Position numbers and translations under genes: made by a program | Part shown: positions 52,792-61,053 of the stretch, piece after piece | How positions within the stretch are numbered: the stretch's first letter is position 1 | How the letters are laid out: every line of letters begins with the position of its first letter | NCBI RefSeq assembly: GCF_001425055.1 | Contig: NZ_LMDK01000016.1 | Span: 974,637 to 1,038,636 of the forward strand | Direction: 5' to 3' | DNA from: Pelomonas sp. Root1237 | GTDB lineage: Bacteria; Pseudomonadota; Gammaproteobacteria; Burkholderiales; Burkholderiaceae_C | Length of the DNA: 64,000 bases | Notes under the pieces: model-generated | Told to the model about the DNA's origin: nothing | Seen by the model: the letters and a program-made list of their open reading frames with translations, nothing else | Databases searched by the model: none

Positions 52792-53234
52792 CGCAGGCTC
52801 CAGTCCGGCGTGCGGGTTCGGCCGGGATGGAGCGGACTTTAGGCAGGCCTCAGACGACCGATCCAACGAAAAGGCAGGCCCGAGCAGGCCAAAAAATCTT
52901 CATCCGGCTGATCCGATGAACAAGGCTTTGCAGATGCCTCTGTTCAAAAGATCACGCCCCTTGACAAAAGCGACTCAAGAAACGTGTCGGCCCGTCCGAT
53001 AGCCATTGCAACGGCGCCGGCAACGGTTCCGTGGTCCGGCTGGAAAGCCGAGGCGATGTCCAAAGCTCAGGCGGCGGACGAGCTTCAACGGTTGACTGGC
53101 GTCGGGCGTAGCCACAAGGGCTTGCCTATTAGTTAGTAAGGCGAGTCTGCGTGGGCAGCACGGGTGCCTCACCCGGGCACTCGGGTCTTCGCCGGCGCTT
53201 TGCCGGGTCATCTCTAGCTAAAAGGAAGCGCATC
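52792..53234. promoter_or_regulatory. Divergent control region and long fliC1 leader
   Basis: This gene-free stretch contains a FliA-like site for fliC1 (52975-53002), which implies an untranslated leader of about 220 bases. The leader holds short inverted repeats (for example around GTGCCTCACCCGGGCAC and GCCGGCGCTTTGCCGG at 53163-53210) and a strong AAGGAAG ribosome site. Promoter elements for the divergent TPR gene should also lie here; I cannot point to them. Confidence 0.5.
52975..53002 (+). promoter_or_regulatory. Sigma-28 (FliA) promoter-like site for fliC1
   Basis: TCAAGAAA, 12 bp and TCCGATAG. Counted from TCAAG to CCGATA, the gap is 16 bp, one more than at flgM and motA. It lies about 230 bases before the fliC1 ATG. 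Confidence 0.7.
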
Positions 53235-54146
53235 ATGCCCGCAGTTATCAATACCAACCTGCTGTCGCTCAACGCGCAGCGCAATGCCAGCTCCGCACAA
53301 AGCTCGCTGGCCACCTCCATGCAACGTCTGTCGTCCGGCCTGCGGGTGAACTCCGCACGTGACGACGCCGCCGGCCTGGCCATCGCGGAACGCATGAATT
53401 CCCAGGTCAAGGGAATGAATGTCGCCATCCGTAACGCCAACGACGGTATTTCGCTGTCGCAGACGGCTGAAGGCGCCCTGGGCAAAGTCAACGACATGCT
53501 GCAGCGCATGCGTGAACTGGCCGTGCAGTCCGCCAACGGCACCAACAACACCGACGACCGCACCGCGCTGAACAACGAGTTCACGCAGTTGCAGAGCGAA
53601 ATCACCCGCCTGAGCACCAACACGACCTTCAACGGCCAGGCGGTGCTGACCAACACGACGTCGTTCAACTTCCAGGTCGGTGCCAACGCGACGGCCAACG
53701 ACACCATCACCATCAGCGGCCAGAACATGCTGGGCACCACCACGGCAGTCGGCAAGAACGACGGCGCCCTGGCTGAAGTGGCCAACACGACCAACACCGA
53801 CATCTCGAACGTGGGCGCGGCCGGCACCGGCGCGACCTTCGATGCCTACACCGGCACCGGCACCAAGGGCGCCCTGGATTCGATCGCCAAGATCGACCAG
53901 GCCATCGCCCAGGTCAACGTGGCCCGTTCGACCTTCGGCGCCGCCCAGAACCGCTTCGACGCCGTGATCGAAAGCCTGGGCACCGCGGTCGAAAACCAGT
54001 CCGCCGCCCGCAGCCGCATCATGGATGCCGACTACGCCATGGAAACCGCCAACCTGAGCCGCGCGCAGATCCTGCAGCAGGCGGGTACGGCCATGATTGC
54101 CCAAGCCAACCAGCAACCGCAGCAAGTGCTGTCGCTTCTTCGATGA
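53235..54146 (+). CDS. fliC: Flagellin 1
   Basis: A 303-residue filament protein. The N-terminal D0/D1 is MPAVINTNLLSLNAQRNASS with SSGLRVNSARDDAAGLAIAE. The C-terminal D1/D0 is SRIMDADYAMETANLSRAQI, ending QQPQQVLSLLR. The central insert is short (about residues 140-220), with little D2/D3, so the filament surface domain is small. It is the first of three tandem flagellin genes, preceded by a FliA-like promoter and AAGGAAG. A GC stem-loop follows the stop. Confidence 0.97.
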   Translation: MPAVINTNLLSLNAQRNASSAQSSLATSMQRLSSGLRVNSARDDAAGLAIAERMNSQVKGMNVAIRNANDGISLSQTAEGALGKVNDMLQRMRELAVQSANGTNNTDDRTALNNEFTQLQSEITRLSTNTTFNGQAVLTNTTSFNFQVGANATANDTITISGQNMLGTTTAVGKNDGALAEVANTTNTDISNVGAAGTGATFDAYTGTGTKGALDSIAKIDQAIAQVNVARSTFGAAQNRFDAVIESLGTAVENQSAARSRIMDADYAMETANLSRAQILQQAGTAMIAQANQQPQQVLSLLR

Positions 54147-54150
54147 TCCT

Positions 54151-54172
54151 GGGCCAGCCTCGACGCTGGCCC
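54151..54172 (+). other. Stem-loop after fliC1
   Basis: GGGCCAGC, a six-base loop and GCTGGCCC directly after the stop. There is no T-run. It may stabilise or partly terminate the flagellin mRNA. Confidence 0.5.
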
Positions 54173-54301
54173 TGAGCTCCGACGCGACAGCCGTCGTCGT
54201 CGACCCCCGAGGGCAAAGCCCGCCAGCTCAAGCACCTTAAAAGGCCGCCAATCACCCCGCAATTCGCGAGATTGAGCGGCCCGTTTTACAAAGGATCACT
54301 C

Positions 54302-54329
54302 TCAAGCGTTCCCCCGACCGGTCCGATAA
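54302..54329 (+). promoter_or_regulatory. Sigma-28 (FliA) promoter-like site for fliC2
   Basis: TCAAGCGT, 12 bp and TCCGATAA, giving the same one-base-longer spacing as fliC1. It lies about 109 bases before the fliC2 ATG. Confidence 0.75.
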
Positions 54330-54437
54330 CGGTTTCAACGGGTCCCAGCTCGTCAGCCCAAGCAACAGGCCACAAGGCCCCATGCGCCGGCTGCCCAGGG
54401 CTCGGATTCAACCTATTGGCACTGAAAGGAACGCGCC

Positions 54438-55355
54438 ATGTCCGCAATCATCAACACCAACCTCGCCTCGCTGAACGCTCAGCGCAACACGTCCGCCTCG
54501 CAGGGCTCGCTGATGGTCAGCATGCAGCGCCTCTCGTCGGGCCTGCGTGTCAACTCGGCCAAGGACGACGCCGCTGGCCTGGCCATCGCCGAACGCATGA
54601 ACACCCAGGTGCGCGGCATGAGCGTGGCCATCCGCAACGCCAACGATGGCATCTCCTTTGCGCAGACCGCTGAAGGCGCACTGGGCAAGATCGGCGACAT
54701 GCTGCAGCGCATGCGTGAACTGGCCGTTCAATCAGCCAACGGCACGAACAACATCGACGACCGCACTGCGCTGAACAATGAATTCTCGCTGCTGCAGTCC
54801 GAAATCACGCGCCTGTCCAGCAACACCAACTTCAACGGCAACTCCATCCTGACGGGCTCCGCAGCCACCACCTTCCAGGTGGGCGCCAACGCGACGGCCA
54901 ACGACACCATCACGATCACCGGTGCCGACATCCTGAATGCCGCCACCGCTGCCAGCACCAACCAGGGCGCCCTGGCCGAGGTCACCAACACGACCAACAC
55001 CGACATCCTGCTGGTCGGCGCGGCCGGTACCGGCGCCACCTTCGATCTCTACACCGGCACAGGCACCAAAGGTGCGCTGGACTCGGTCGCCAAGATCGAC
55101 CAGGCGCTGTCCCAGGTGAACACGGCCCGCTCCACCTTCGGTGCCGCCCAGAACCGCTTCGACGCCGTCATCTCCAGCCTGCAGGTGTCGGTGGAAAGCC
55201 AGTCGGCCGCGCGCAGCCGCATCATGGACGCTGACTACGCCAGCGAAACCGCCAATCTGAGCCGTGCGCAGATCCTGCAGCAGGCCGGCACGGCGATGAT
55301 CTCGCAGGCCAACCAACTGCCCCAGCAGGTGCTGACGCTGCTGCGCGGCGGCTGA
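54438..55355 (+). CDS. fliC: Flagellin 2
   Basis: A 305-residue flagellin very similar to flagellin 1 over its whole length: MSAIINTNLASLNAQRNTSA, SSGLRVNSAKDDAAGLAIAE, and the shared central motif VGANATANDTITI. The C terminus is SRIMDADYASETANLSRAQI, ending QLPQQVLTLLRGG. It has its own FliA-like promoter and an AAAGGAA site. It appears to be a tandem duplicate of fliC1 that has kept the same domain layout. Confidence 0.96.
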   Translation: MSAIINTNLASLNAQRNTSASQGSLMVSMQRLSSGLRVNSAKDDAAGLAIAERMNTQVRGMSVAIRNANDGISFAQTAEGALGKIGDMLQRMRELAVQSANGTNNIDDRTALNNEFSLLQSEITRLSSNTNFNGNSILTGSAATTFQVGANATANDTITITGADILNAATAASTNQGALAEVTNTTNTDILLVGAAGTGATFDLYTGTGTKGALDSVAKIDQALSQVNTARSTFGAAQNRFDAVISSLQVSVESQSAARSRIMDADYASETANLSRAQILQQAGTAMISQANQLPQQVLTLLRGG

Positions 55356-55368
55356 TAGAAGCAAGGCC

Positions 55369-55427
55369 GCCGGCGGTGGGGCACCGCCGGCACGGGCTTG
55401 AGAAGCGTTGAACAACGCTTCCTTAAT
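55369..55427 (+). terminator. Tandem stem-loops after fliC2
   Basis: First hairpin GCCGGCGGTG GGG CACCGCCGGC (10-bp stem), then GAAGCGTTG AA CAACGCTTC (9-bp stem) followed by CTTAAT. The second resembles a weak intrinsic terminator. Confidence 0.6.
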
Positions 55428-55554
55428 AGCCGTGGTTTTGACCGTTGTTCGCGGGTTTGACCTGCGCAGGGCACCAACACAATTCACTCCATCGCGTCGC
55501 TGACTTCTGCGGCGCGGACACCGGAATCAACCGGGCTGTTGCAGGAGTGCTTAA

Positions 55555-56529
55555 ATGCCCCAGACGATCAATACCAACATCGCATCGATGAACGCGCAGC
55601 GGAACCTGAACAGTTCCCAAGGGCTGCTGGCGGTGTCGATGCAGCGCCTGTCTTCTGGCATGCGTGTGAATTCCGCCAAGGACGACGCCGCCGGTCTGGC
55701 GATCGCCGAACGGATGAACACCCAGGTCCGTGGCATGTCGGTTGCCATGCGCAATGCCAATGACGGCATCTCGCTGGCGCAGACGGCTGAAGGCTCGCTC
55801 GGCAAGGTTGGCGACATGCTGCAACGCATGCGTGAACTGGCCGTGCAGGCCGCCAACGGCACCAACAACGTGCAGGACCGCGCGGCGCTGAACAACGAGT
55901 TCACGCAGCTGCAGACCGAAGTGGGGCGGCTGATCCGCAATACCAACTTCAACGGTTCGCAGATCCTGACCGGCGCGGCGACCTCGTTCACGTTCCAGGT
56001 CGGCGCCAACGCCACGGTGGATGACCAGATCGTCATCACCCAAAGCGACATCCTGACGACGACCCTGGGAACCAGCGGCACGCCCAACGGCAACGACGGC
56101 GCCCTGGAAGCTGCCATCAACAGCACCAAGATCAACATTCTTGGCGCCTCCGGCAGCGGTACAGGGGGCGTTCCGCCGACCGCGGCGGTGGATTTCTCCG
56201 CCGCTGGCGCGCCGCCCGCCCTGACGGGCGCCAACGGCGACGAAGGTGACCCGTCGGTGGCCGTCCAGTTCCTGGACTTCGCCCTCGCCCAGGTCAATCT
56301 GGCTCGCTCCACCTACGGTGCGACGCAGAACCGCTTCGACTCGGTGATCGCCAACCTGCAGGTCGCCGTCGAGAACCAGACCGCAGCCCGCTCGCGCATC
56401 ATGGATGCCGACTACGCCCAGGAAACGTCCAACATGTCGCGGGCACAGATCCTGCAACAGGCTGGCAACGCCATGGTCGCTCAGGCCAACCAGCTGCCGC
56501 AGCAGGTGCTGCAACTGCTCAAGGGCTGA
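55555..56529 (+). CDS. fliC: Flagellin 3
   Basis: A 324-residue flagellin with conserved ends (MPQTINTNIASMNAQRNLNS; SRIMDADYAQETSNMSRAQI, ending QLPQQVLQLLKG). The centre is clearly different and slightly longer (about 175-235, with GTGGVPPTAAVDFSAAG). The ribosome site GGAG is close to the ATG. Unlike flagellins 1 and 2, I find no FliA-like promoter in the 199 bases upstream, so it may be read from fliC2 or use another sigma factor. A terminator follows. Confidence 0.95.
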   Translation: MPQTINTNIASMNAQRNLNSSQGLLAVSMQRLSSGMRVNSAKDDAAGLAIAERMNTQVRGMSVAMRNANDGISLAQTAEGSLGKVGDMLQRMRELAVQAANGTNNVQDRAALNNEFTQLQTEVGRLIRNTNFNGSQILTGAATSFTFQVGANATVDDQIVITQSDILTTTLGTSGTPNGNDGALEAAINSTKINILGASGSGTGGVPPTAAVDFSAAGAPPALTGANGDEGDPSVAVQFLDFALAQVNLARSTYGATQNRFDSVIANLQVAVENQTAARSRIMDADYAQETSNMSRAQILQQAGNAMVAQANQLPQQVLQLLKG

Positions 56530-56548
56530 GTCGCCCGCCGCACCCAAA

Positions 56549-56590
56549 AACGCCGGGATCCGCGTGTCGGAAGTCCCGGCGTTGTCATTT
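56549..56590 (+). terminator. Intrinsic terminator after flagellin 3
   Basis: AACGCCGGGA/TCCCGGCGTT 10-bp stem with a 15-base loop, followed by GTCATTT. Confidence 0.7.
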
Positions 56591-56616
56591 CAGCGCCGGT
56601 CCCGCGAAAGTTTTCC

Positions 56617-56643
56617 TAAAGTTCGCCACCGGCATGCCGAAGG
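56617..56643 (+). promoter_or_regulatory. Sigma-28 (FliA) promoter-like site for fliD
   Basis: TAAAGTTC, 11 bp and GCCGAAGG, 33 bases before the fliD ATG. The -35 equals the FliA consensus at seven of eight bases. Confidence 0.75.
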
Positions 56644-56675
56644 CGTTACGGAACGGGTCTTAACAGGAAAGGGCT

Positions 56676-58076
56676 ATGGCCACCATCTCATCGCTCGGTA
56701 TCGGCAGTGGTCTTGATGTCGAGAGCCTGGTCAGCAAGCTGATGTCGATCGAGCAGCAGCCGATCAACAACATCAAGCAGGCTTCTGCCAGGCTTCAGAC
56801 CAAGATCTCCGCTTACGGCCAGCTGCAGTCGGCCGTATCCAGCATGCAGACGGCCGCTCAGAAGCTGTCCGACGCCAGCCTGTGGAACGCTTCCACGGTC
56901 AGCGTGTCGGACACCTCGGTCGCCACCGTCAGCGCCAGCAGCGCGGGCAGCCAGAACCATCTGCTCAAGGTCAGCCAGCTGGCCTCGGCCCAGTCTGTGG
57001 CCAGCCGCATCTTCACTGGTGGCAGCGAAACCCTGGGTGACGGCACCCTGACCATTGCCCTTGGCCGTTGGGCCGGTGACCCGCCGGTCTTCACCGCCGG
57101 CAGCGGCACGCCCGCCGCCATCACCGTCAGTGCGACCGACACGCTGTCCAGCATCCGCGACAAGATCAACGCCGCCAATGTCGGTGTCAACGCCAGCCTG
57201 GTGAACGACGCGGCCGGCACGCGCCTGGTCATCCGGTCGCTGAGCACCGGCGAGAACCAGGCCTTCCAGATCACGAGCCCCGATGCCGCCCTGGCCGACC
57301 TGACCTACGATCCCGGCAGCGGCGCAGGCATGGCCCAGACCCAGGCCGCCAGCAATGCCCAGTTCAACTGGGACGGGCTGGACCTGACCTCCGAAAGCAA
57401 CACGCTGACCGGCATCACCGACGGCATGAGCGTGACCCTGCTCAAGACGACGGCCAGCGCCATCAGCATCGGCACCAGCAACGACACGACCAGCATCAAG
57501 AAGGCGATCACGGATTTCGCAGACTCCTACAACAAGCTGCTCAACCTGATGCGCGACCAGACCAAGTACGACGCCGGCACCAAGACCGCCGGTGTGCTTC
57601 AGGGCGACAGCAAGGCAGTTTCCGTGCAACAGATGCTGCGCGGCATCACCGGCGGCAGCACGACACTCGCCGGCGCCTTCGGCCGCCTGGCCGACATCGG
57701 CCTGGAGCCCGGCCAGAACGGCACGCTGACGGTCAACTCGACGAAGCTCGACAAGGCGCTGACCAATCTCACGGACTTGAAGAAGCTGTTCGCCGCGCCG
57801 GACGCCGCCACGCCGCGCAACCGGGGCTTCGCTCTGCAATGGAACACCTTTGCCACCCAGATCCTGGGCACGGACGGCGCCATCACCAACGGCCAGAGCA
57901 GCCTGCAAAAGCGCATCGCCAGCAACGACGCCACGATCGACCACATGCAGGACTCGCTGACATTGACCGAAAAGCGCCTGCGCGCGCAGTACAGCGCGCT
58001 GGACACCAAGATGAGCCAGCTCAGCGCGCTGTCGTCCTATGTCAACAAGCAGTTCGGCAGCACCTCGTCGAGCTGA
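56676..58076 (+). CDS. fliD: FliD, filament cap protein
   Basis: A 466-residue hook-associated protein 2. The N terminus is SSLGIGSGLDVESLVSKLMS, with FliD_N and FliD_C domains (SIKKAITDFADSYNKLLNLM, QLSALSSYVNKQFGSTSSS). It caps the growing filament and helps flagellin fold. It has its own FliA-like promoter, an AGGAAAGG site and an intrinsic terminator. No flaG gene is present between the flagellins and fliD, although this is a common place for it. Confidence 0.96.
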   Translation: MATISSLGIGSGLDVESLVSKLMSIEQQPINNIKQASARLQTKISAYGQLQSAVSSMQTAAQKLSDASLWNASTVSVSDTSVATVSASSAGSQNHLLKVSQLASAQSVASRIFTGGSETLGDGTLTIALGRWAGDPPVFTAGSGTPAAITVSATDTLSSIRDKINAANVGVNASLVNDAAGTRLVIRSLSTGENQAFQITSPDAALADLTYDPGSGAGMAQTQAASNAQFNWDGLDLTSESNTLTGITDGMSVTLLKTTASAISIGTSNDTTSIKKAITDFADSYNKLLNLMRDQTKYDAGTKTAGVLQGDSKAVSVQQMLRGITGGSTTLAGAFGRLADIGLEPGQNGTLTVNSTKLDKALTNLTDLKKLFAAPDAATPRNRGFALQWNTFATQILGTDGAITNGQSSLQKRIASNDATIDHMQDSLTLTEKRLRAQYSALDTKMSQLSALSSYVNKQFGSTSSS

Positions 58077-58096
58077 GCCCGTGAAGAATTGCAAAC

Positions 58097-58119
58097 AAGG
58101 CGCCTTAGGGCGCCTTTTT
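58097..58119 (+). terminator. Intrinsic terminator after fliD
   Basis: AAGGCGCC, loop TTAG, GGCGCCTT, then TTT. It lies 20 bases after the fliD stop. Confidence 0.92.
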
Positions 58120-58145
58120 CATGCCGCCAGCGGGGGTTGGTCGCC

Positions 58146-58172
58146 TCAAGTTCCCCGGCCGGGCGCCGAAAT
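58146..58172 (+). promoter_or_regulatory. Sigma-28 (FliA) promoter-like site for fliS-fliT
   Basis: TCAAGTTC, 11 bp and GCCGAAAT, 28 bases before the fliS ATG. The -35 is identical to that of flgM. Confidence 0.8.
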
Positions 58173-58200
58173 TTGAAGGTATCCAGCCCAGAGAGCCCCC

Positions 58201-58638
58201 ATGTACGGATCCTCCTCCCCGTTTGCTTCCCGAGCTCACCGCGCCGGCTCCGCCTACGGCAAGGTCGGCGTCGAGACCGATGTCCTCAGCGCCAGCCCGC
58301 ACCGCCTCGTCGCCCTGCTGTTCGACGGCGTCATGGAAGGCATGAACATGGCCCTGGCCGCGATCCAGGCAGGCAATACGCCGGTCAAGAACAACTCACT
58401 GTGCCGCTGTGTGCGCATCCTGGACGAAGGTCTCAAGGCTGCCCTCAACCTCGAATCCACCCCGCTGGCCCACGACCTGCGCGACCTTTACGCGTATCTG
58501 TGCATGCGGCTGACCCAAGCCAACCTGCACAGCGACGTCGCTGCCATCGAGGAGTGCAAGCGTCTGCTGGCGCCAGTACGTGACGCCTGGCAAGCCATCG
58601 CCGACAACCCCGCAGTGCGCCCGCCCAGGGCCGCCTGA
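58201..58638 (+). CDS. fliS: FliS, flagellin export chaperone
   Basis: A 145-residue helical chaperone with the family motifs YGKVGVETDVLSASPHRLVA, LLFDGVMEGM and LRDLYAYLCMRLTQANLHSD. It binds the C terminus of flagellin in the cytoplasm and prevents premature polymerisation. It has its own FliA-like promoter and is followed 46 bases later by fliT. Confidence 0.94.
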   Translation: MYGSSSPFASRAHRAGSAYGKVGVETDVLSASPHRLVALLFDGVMEGMNMALAAIQAGNTPVKNNSLCRCVRILDEGLKAALNLESTPLAHDLRDLYAYLCMRLTQANLHSDVAAIEECKRLLAPVRDAWQAIADNPAVRPPRAA

Positions 58639-58684
58639 TCCGCCCATTCCGCCCCGCCCTGCTCACGCTTTCCGGTACGCCCCC

Positions 58685-58984
58685 ATGAATTCCGAACTGC
58701 TCAACTATTACGAGGCCATCGAACAAGCCAGCGCCGACATGCTGTCAGCTGCCCGCACCGGCAACTGGGATGAAGTCGTCAAGCTCGAAGGTGCCTGCGT
58801 GCTGCTGATCTCCCAGCTCAAGTCCGCCGCCAACCAATCCCAGCTGGCCCCGAGTGAATCGGCGCTGAAGACCCGCATCATGCAGCGCATCCTGCTCAAT
58901 GACGCCGAGATCCGCCATCTGGCCGAACCCTGGCTGGAAGACCTGGATCATGTGATGAAGGGCAAGAGCAGGATGGTGCATTGA
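58685..58984 (+). CDS. fliT: FliT-like chaperone of the filament cap
   Basis: A 99-residue helical protein starting MNSELLNYYEAIEQASADML, with ARTGNWDEVVKLEGACVLLI. Size, helical pattern and position right after fliS match FliT, which chaperones FliD and, in enterics, inhibits FlhDC. Sequence conservation in this family is low. An FR1 repeat begins at the base after its stop codon. Confidence 0.85.
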   Translation: MNSELLNYYEAIEQASADMLSAARTGNWDEVVKLEGACVLLISQLKSAANQSQLAPSESALKTRIMQRILLNDAEIRHLAEPWLEDLDHVMKGKSRMVH

Positions 58985-59125
58985 GCCCCTCGTCCGGTCT
59001 CGCCCTGCTGAACGCGGGCGAGTCCAGCCGGTCCCCCGAGGGGACGGCGATGCTTGCGGCGTCGAGCCGCAAGCACATCGCCCAAGGCGGGCCGGCTAGG
59101 GGCGGCCCGGCGCTCGGCCCGCAAA
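58985..59125 (+). repeat. FR1 hairpin repeat, copy C (fliT-ycgR gap)
   Basis: A 141-bp copy. P1 is a different, longer stem: CTCGCCC with GGGCGAG. P2 is GTCCCC CGA GGGGAC. P3 is CTTGCGGC GTCGA GCCGCAAG inside GGCGATG/CATCGCC. P4 is GCGGGCCG/CGGCCCGC followed by AAAA. P1 and P3 keep pairing despite changed bases on both arms. Confidence 0.9.
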
Positions 59126-59152
59126 ACCAACCCGCGCAGCTACCATCCTGGC

Positions 59153-59884
59153 ATGAGCGCTCTTGAACCCACCTCCGAGGAACTGCGCGTCGCCTCCACT
59201 GCCGAGATCGCGGCGTATCTGCAGCAACTGCAGCGCGAGAATTCCGGCGTGCTGCTGAGCGGCCCCCAGGGCCAGAGCCTGTCCAGCCGCATCGTCGCGC
59301 TGGACGCCGACGCCGACCTCATCGGCCTGGAGATCGGCACCGATCCCGACGGCATCAGCCAGGCCCTGGTGGCCGAGGGCGAGATCACCGCCGTCGCCTA
59401 CCTCGGCGCCATCAAGCTGCAATTCGAACTCGAGGGCCCCGTCCTCGTCAGCGGCGAACAGGGCACGGTGCTGCGCAGCGCGCTGCCCGCCCGCCTGTAC
59501 CGCTTCCAGCGCCGTCAGTCCTTCCGCGTGCAACCGGCCGGCAGTGCCTATCCGCGCATCGTGCTGCCTGGCGCCGAGCAACCCGGCCGCGCACTGCGCG
59601 TGCTGGACCTCAGCATCGGCGGCCTCGCGCTGGCCCTGCCGCCCGATTTCAGCCCCCTGCCCGTGGGCGAGGTCAGCGACGGCCTGGTGCTCGAGCTGGA
59701 TCGCATCAGCGCCCTGCGCGTCACCCTGCTGCCCCACCATGTCAGCCCCATCGCCGGCGATACGAGCGGCATGCAGCAGCTGGGATGCTCCTTCGTCGAC
59801 CTCGATGCCAACGCCGGCCGCTCGCTGCAGGTCTATGTGGACCAGACGCAAAAGCGCCGTCGCCTGCTGAAGCTGGATCCATGA
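59153..59884 (+). CDS. ycgR: YcgR-like PilZ flagellar brake protein
   Basis: A 243-residue c-di-GMP receptor. The N-terminal YcgR domain is at about 10-115. The C-terminal PilZ domain has the RxxxR motif in FQRRQSFRVQPA and the DxSxxG motif in VLDLSIGGLALALP. In known systems the c-di-GMP-bound form interacts with FliG/MotA and slows the motor. It is a plausible output for the GGDEF/EAL proteins at 31-35 kb. The start at 59153 follows an FR1 repeat. Its stop overlaps the pseudopilin-like gene (ATGA). Confidence 0.92.
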   Translation: MSALEPTSEELRVASTAEIAAYLQQLQRENSGVLLSGPQGQSLSSRIVALDADADLIGLEIGTDPDGISQALVAEGEITAVAYLGAIKLQFELEGPVLVSGEQGTVLRSALPARLYRFQRRQSFRVQPAGSAYPRIVLPGAEQPGRALRVLDLSIGGLALALPPDFSPLPVGEVSDGLVLELDRISALRVTLLPHHVSPIAGDTSGMQQLGCSFVDLDANAGRSLQVYVDQTQKRRRLLKLDP

Positions 59885-60450
59885 ACGCGGCCGGCGGACG
59901 GGCTGAGCGCAGGGCCGCTCCCAAGCCAGCCCGCGTTCCCTCGGGGGACCGGTGCGCGTACTCGCGCGCCGAGGGGCAAGGTTTCACGCTTCTCGAGGTG
60001 GTTTTCGTGCTGGCCGTGCTGGGCATCATCCTGTCGGCGGCCGTGCCCAGCTACGCGAGTTATCTGGCCCGCCAGCGCCTGCGCCACGTGGCCGAGATGC
60101 TGGAGCAGGACCTGCGCCGCGCCCGCGGCCTGAGCGTGGACGAGGGCCGCAACATCTATGTCAGCTTCAGCAGTGGCGCGCAATGGTGCTGGGGCACCAG
60201 CCGCACCGCGCCCTGCGACTGCGCCACAGGCGTGCCGCGCTGCGAGCTCGGCGCCATCAACTCCCGCGAGCACAAAGGCACGCTGCTGCAGTCTGGCCAG
60301 AGCGTCACCTTCCAGGCCGGCATGGGCCGGGCGCTGGAATGGACGCGCATCGGCATCTCCAACGACCGCAACCAGCAGCTGTATCTGGACTTGAACCCGT
60401 TGGGCCGGCCAGCGATCTGCGGAGCAGACGCACGAAAAGGCGCTTGCTGA
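59881..60450 (+). CDS. GspH/FimT-type pseudopilin with repeat-derived leader
   Basis: A 189-residue prepilin-like protein. The cleavage signature is G-FTLLEVVFVLAVLGIILS, with processing expected after G34, then a single hydrophobic helix and a variable domain with several cysteines (QWCWGTSRTAPCDCATG). The helix-plus-GspH style fits type II secretion or type IV minor pilins, but no partner genes are nearby. The leader of 33-34 residues is unusually long and Arg/Ala-rich. Its DNA (59896-59979) is an inverted FR1 repeat. There is no other ATG, GTG or TTG in frame before the signature. It overlaps ycgR by four bases. Confidence 0.75.
   Translation: MNAAGGRAERRAAPKPARVPSGDRCAYSRAEGQGFTLLEVVFVLAVLGIILSAAVPSYASYLARQRLRHVAEMLEQDLRRARGLSVDEGRNIYVSFSSGAQWCWGTSRTAPCDCATGVPRCELGAINSREHKGTLLQSGQSVTFQAGMGRALEWTRIGISNDRNQQLYLDLNPLGRPAICGADARKGAC
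59896..59979 (-). repeat. FR1 repeat copy F, inverted and embedded in coding sequence
   Basis: Read on the minus strand: GCCCCTCG, a GCGCG/CGCGC stem in place of P1, CCGGTCCCCCGAGGGAACG (P2), then GCGGGCTGGCTTGGGAGCGG and CCTGCGCTCAGCCCG (P4). The P3 hairpin module is absent. It encodes most of the leader of the pseudopilin-like protein. Confidence 0.75.
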
Positions 60451-60455
60451 GTGGT

Positions 60456-60668
60456 GCCCCTCGCCCAGCCTTGCCGCGCTGGACGCGGGCAAGTCTGGTC
60501 GGGACCGCGCTGCGGCTAAGGCCGCAACGCTTCGGCAGGCACATGCCGCCCACTGGGCGCCATGTGTCCGGCCTCAGCCCCGAAGGGACGGCGATGCTTG
60601 CGGCATTGAGCCACAAGCACATCGCCAAGCCGGGCCGGCTCGGGAGCGGCCCAGCGCTCGGCCCGAAA
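60456..60668 (+). repeat. FR1 hairpin repeat, copy D (long form)
   Basis: A 213-bp copy between the convergent pseudopilin-like gene and fliE. P1 is CTTGCC/GGGCAAG. An extra module of about 80 bp is inserted in the P2 arm, with its own stems TGCGGC TAAG GCCGCA and CACATG/CATGTG around GCCC ACT GGGC. P3 is CTTGCGGC ATTGA GCCACAAG (one mismatch). P4 is CGGGCCG/CGGCCCG, followed by AAA. Confidence 0.88.
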
Positions 60669-60672
60669 GCCG

Positions 60673-60999
60673 CTAGATCTGCATGTTCATGATCTCGGAG
60701 TAGGCCGAGACCAGGCGGTTCCTGACCTGCAGCGTGGCCTGGAAGCCGATCTGCGCCTTCTGCATCGAGACCATGGTCTCTTCAAGGCTGACGGTCGGGT
60801 TGTCCAGTTGCACCTCGCGCTGCAGGCGGGCGGCCTCGTTCTGCGAGGCGCTGACATTCTTCAGCGCCTGCGTCATCGCGTCGCCGAAGCTGGCGCCTGA
60901 CGTGGCGGCCGGCTTGGGCGCAAGCGGCGTGCCATTGACCGCCAGGCCCGCTCGGGCGGCGGCCTGTGCAAAGTCGAAGGGGCGCAACTTCATGTCCAT
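60673..60999 (-). CDS. fliE: FliE, MS ring-rod junction protein
   Basis: A 108-residue protein. The start at 60999 (MDMKLRPFDF) was chosen over a TTG at 61020; ATG 60993 is also possible. The family C-terminal part is conserved: EVQLDNPTVSLEETMVSMQK, AQIGFQATLQVRNRLVSAYS, ending EIMNMQI. FliE links the FliF ring to FlgB. It is divergent from fliF, with a 147-base control region between them and a FliA-like site on its side. Confidence 0.95.
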   Translation of the reverse strand: MDMKLRPFDFAQAAARAGLAVNGTPLAPKPAATSGASFGDAMTQALKNVSASQNEAARLQREVQLDNPTVSLEETMVSMQKAQIGFQATLQVRNRLVSAYSEIMNMQI

Positions 61000-61053
61000 G
61001 GGGCAGGACTTTGGCAGCAAGTCACGCGCACTAAGGGCGGAGATGCGCGGGCT

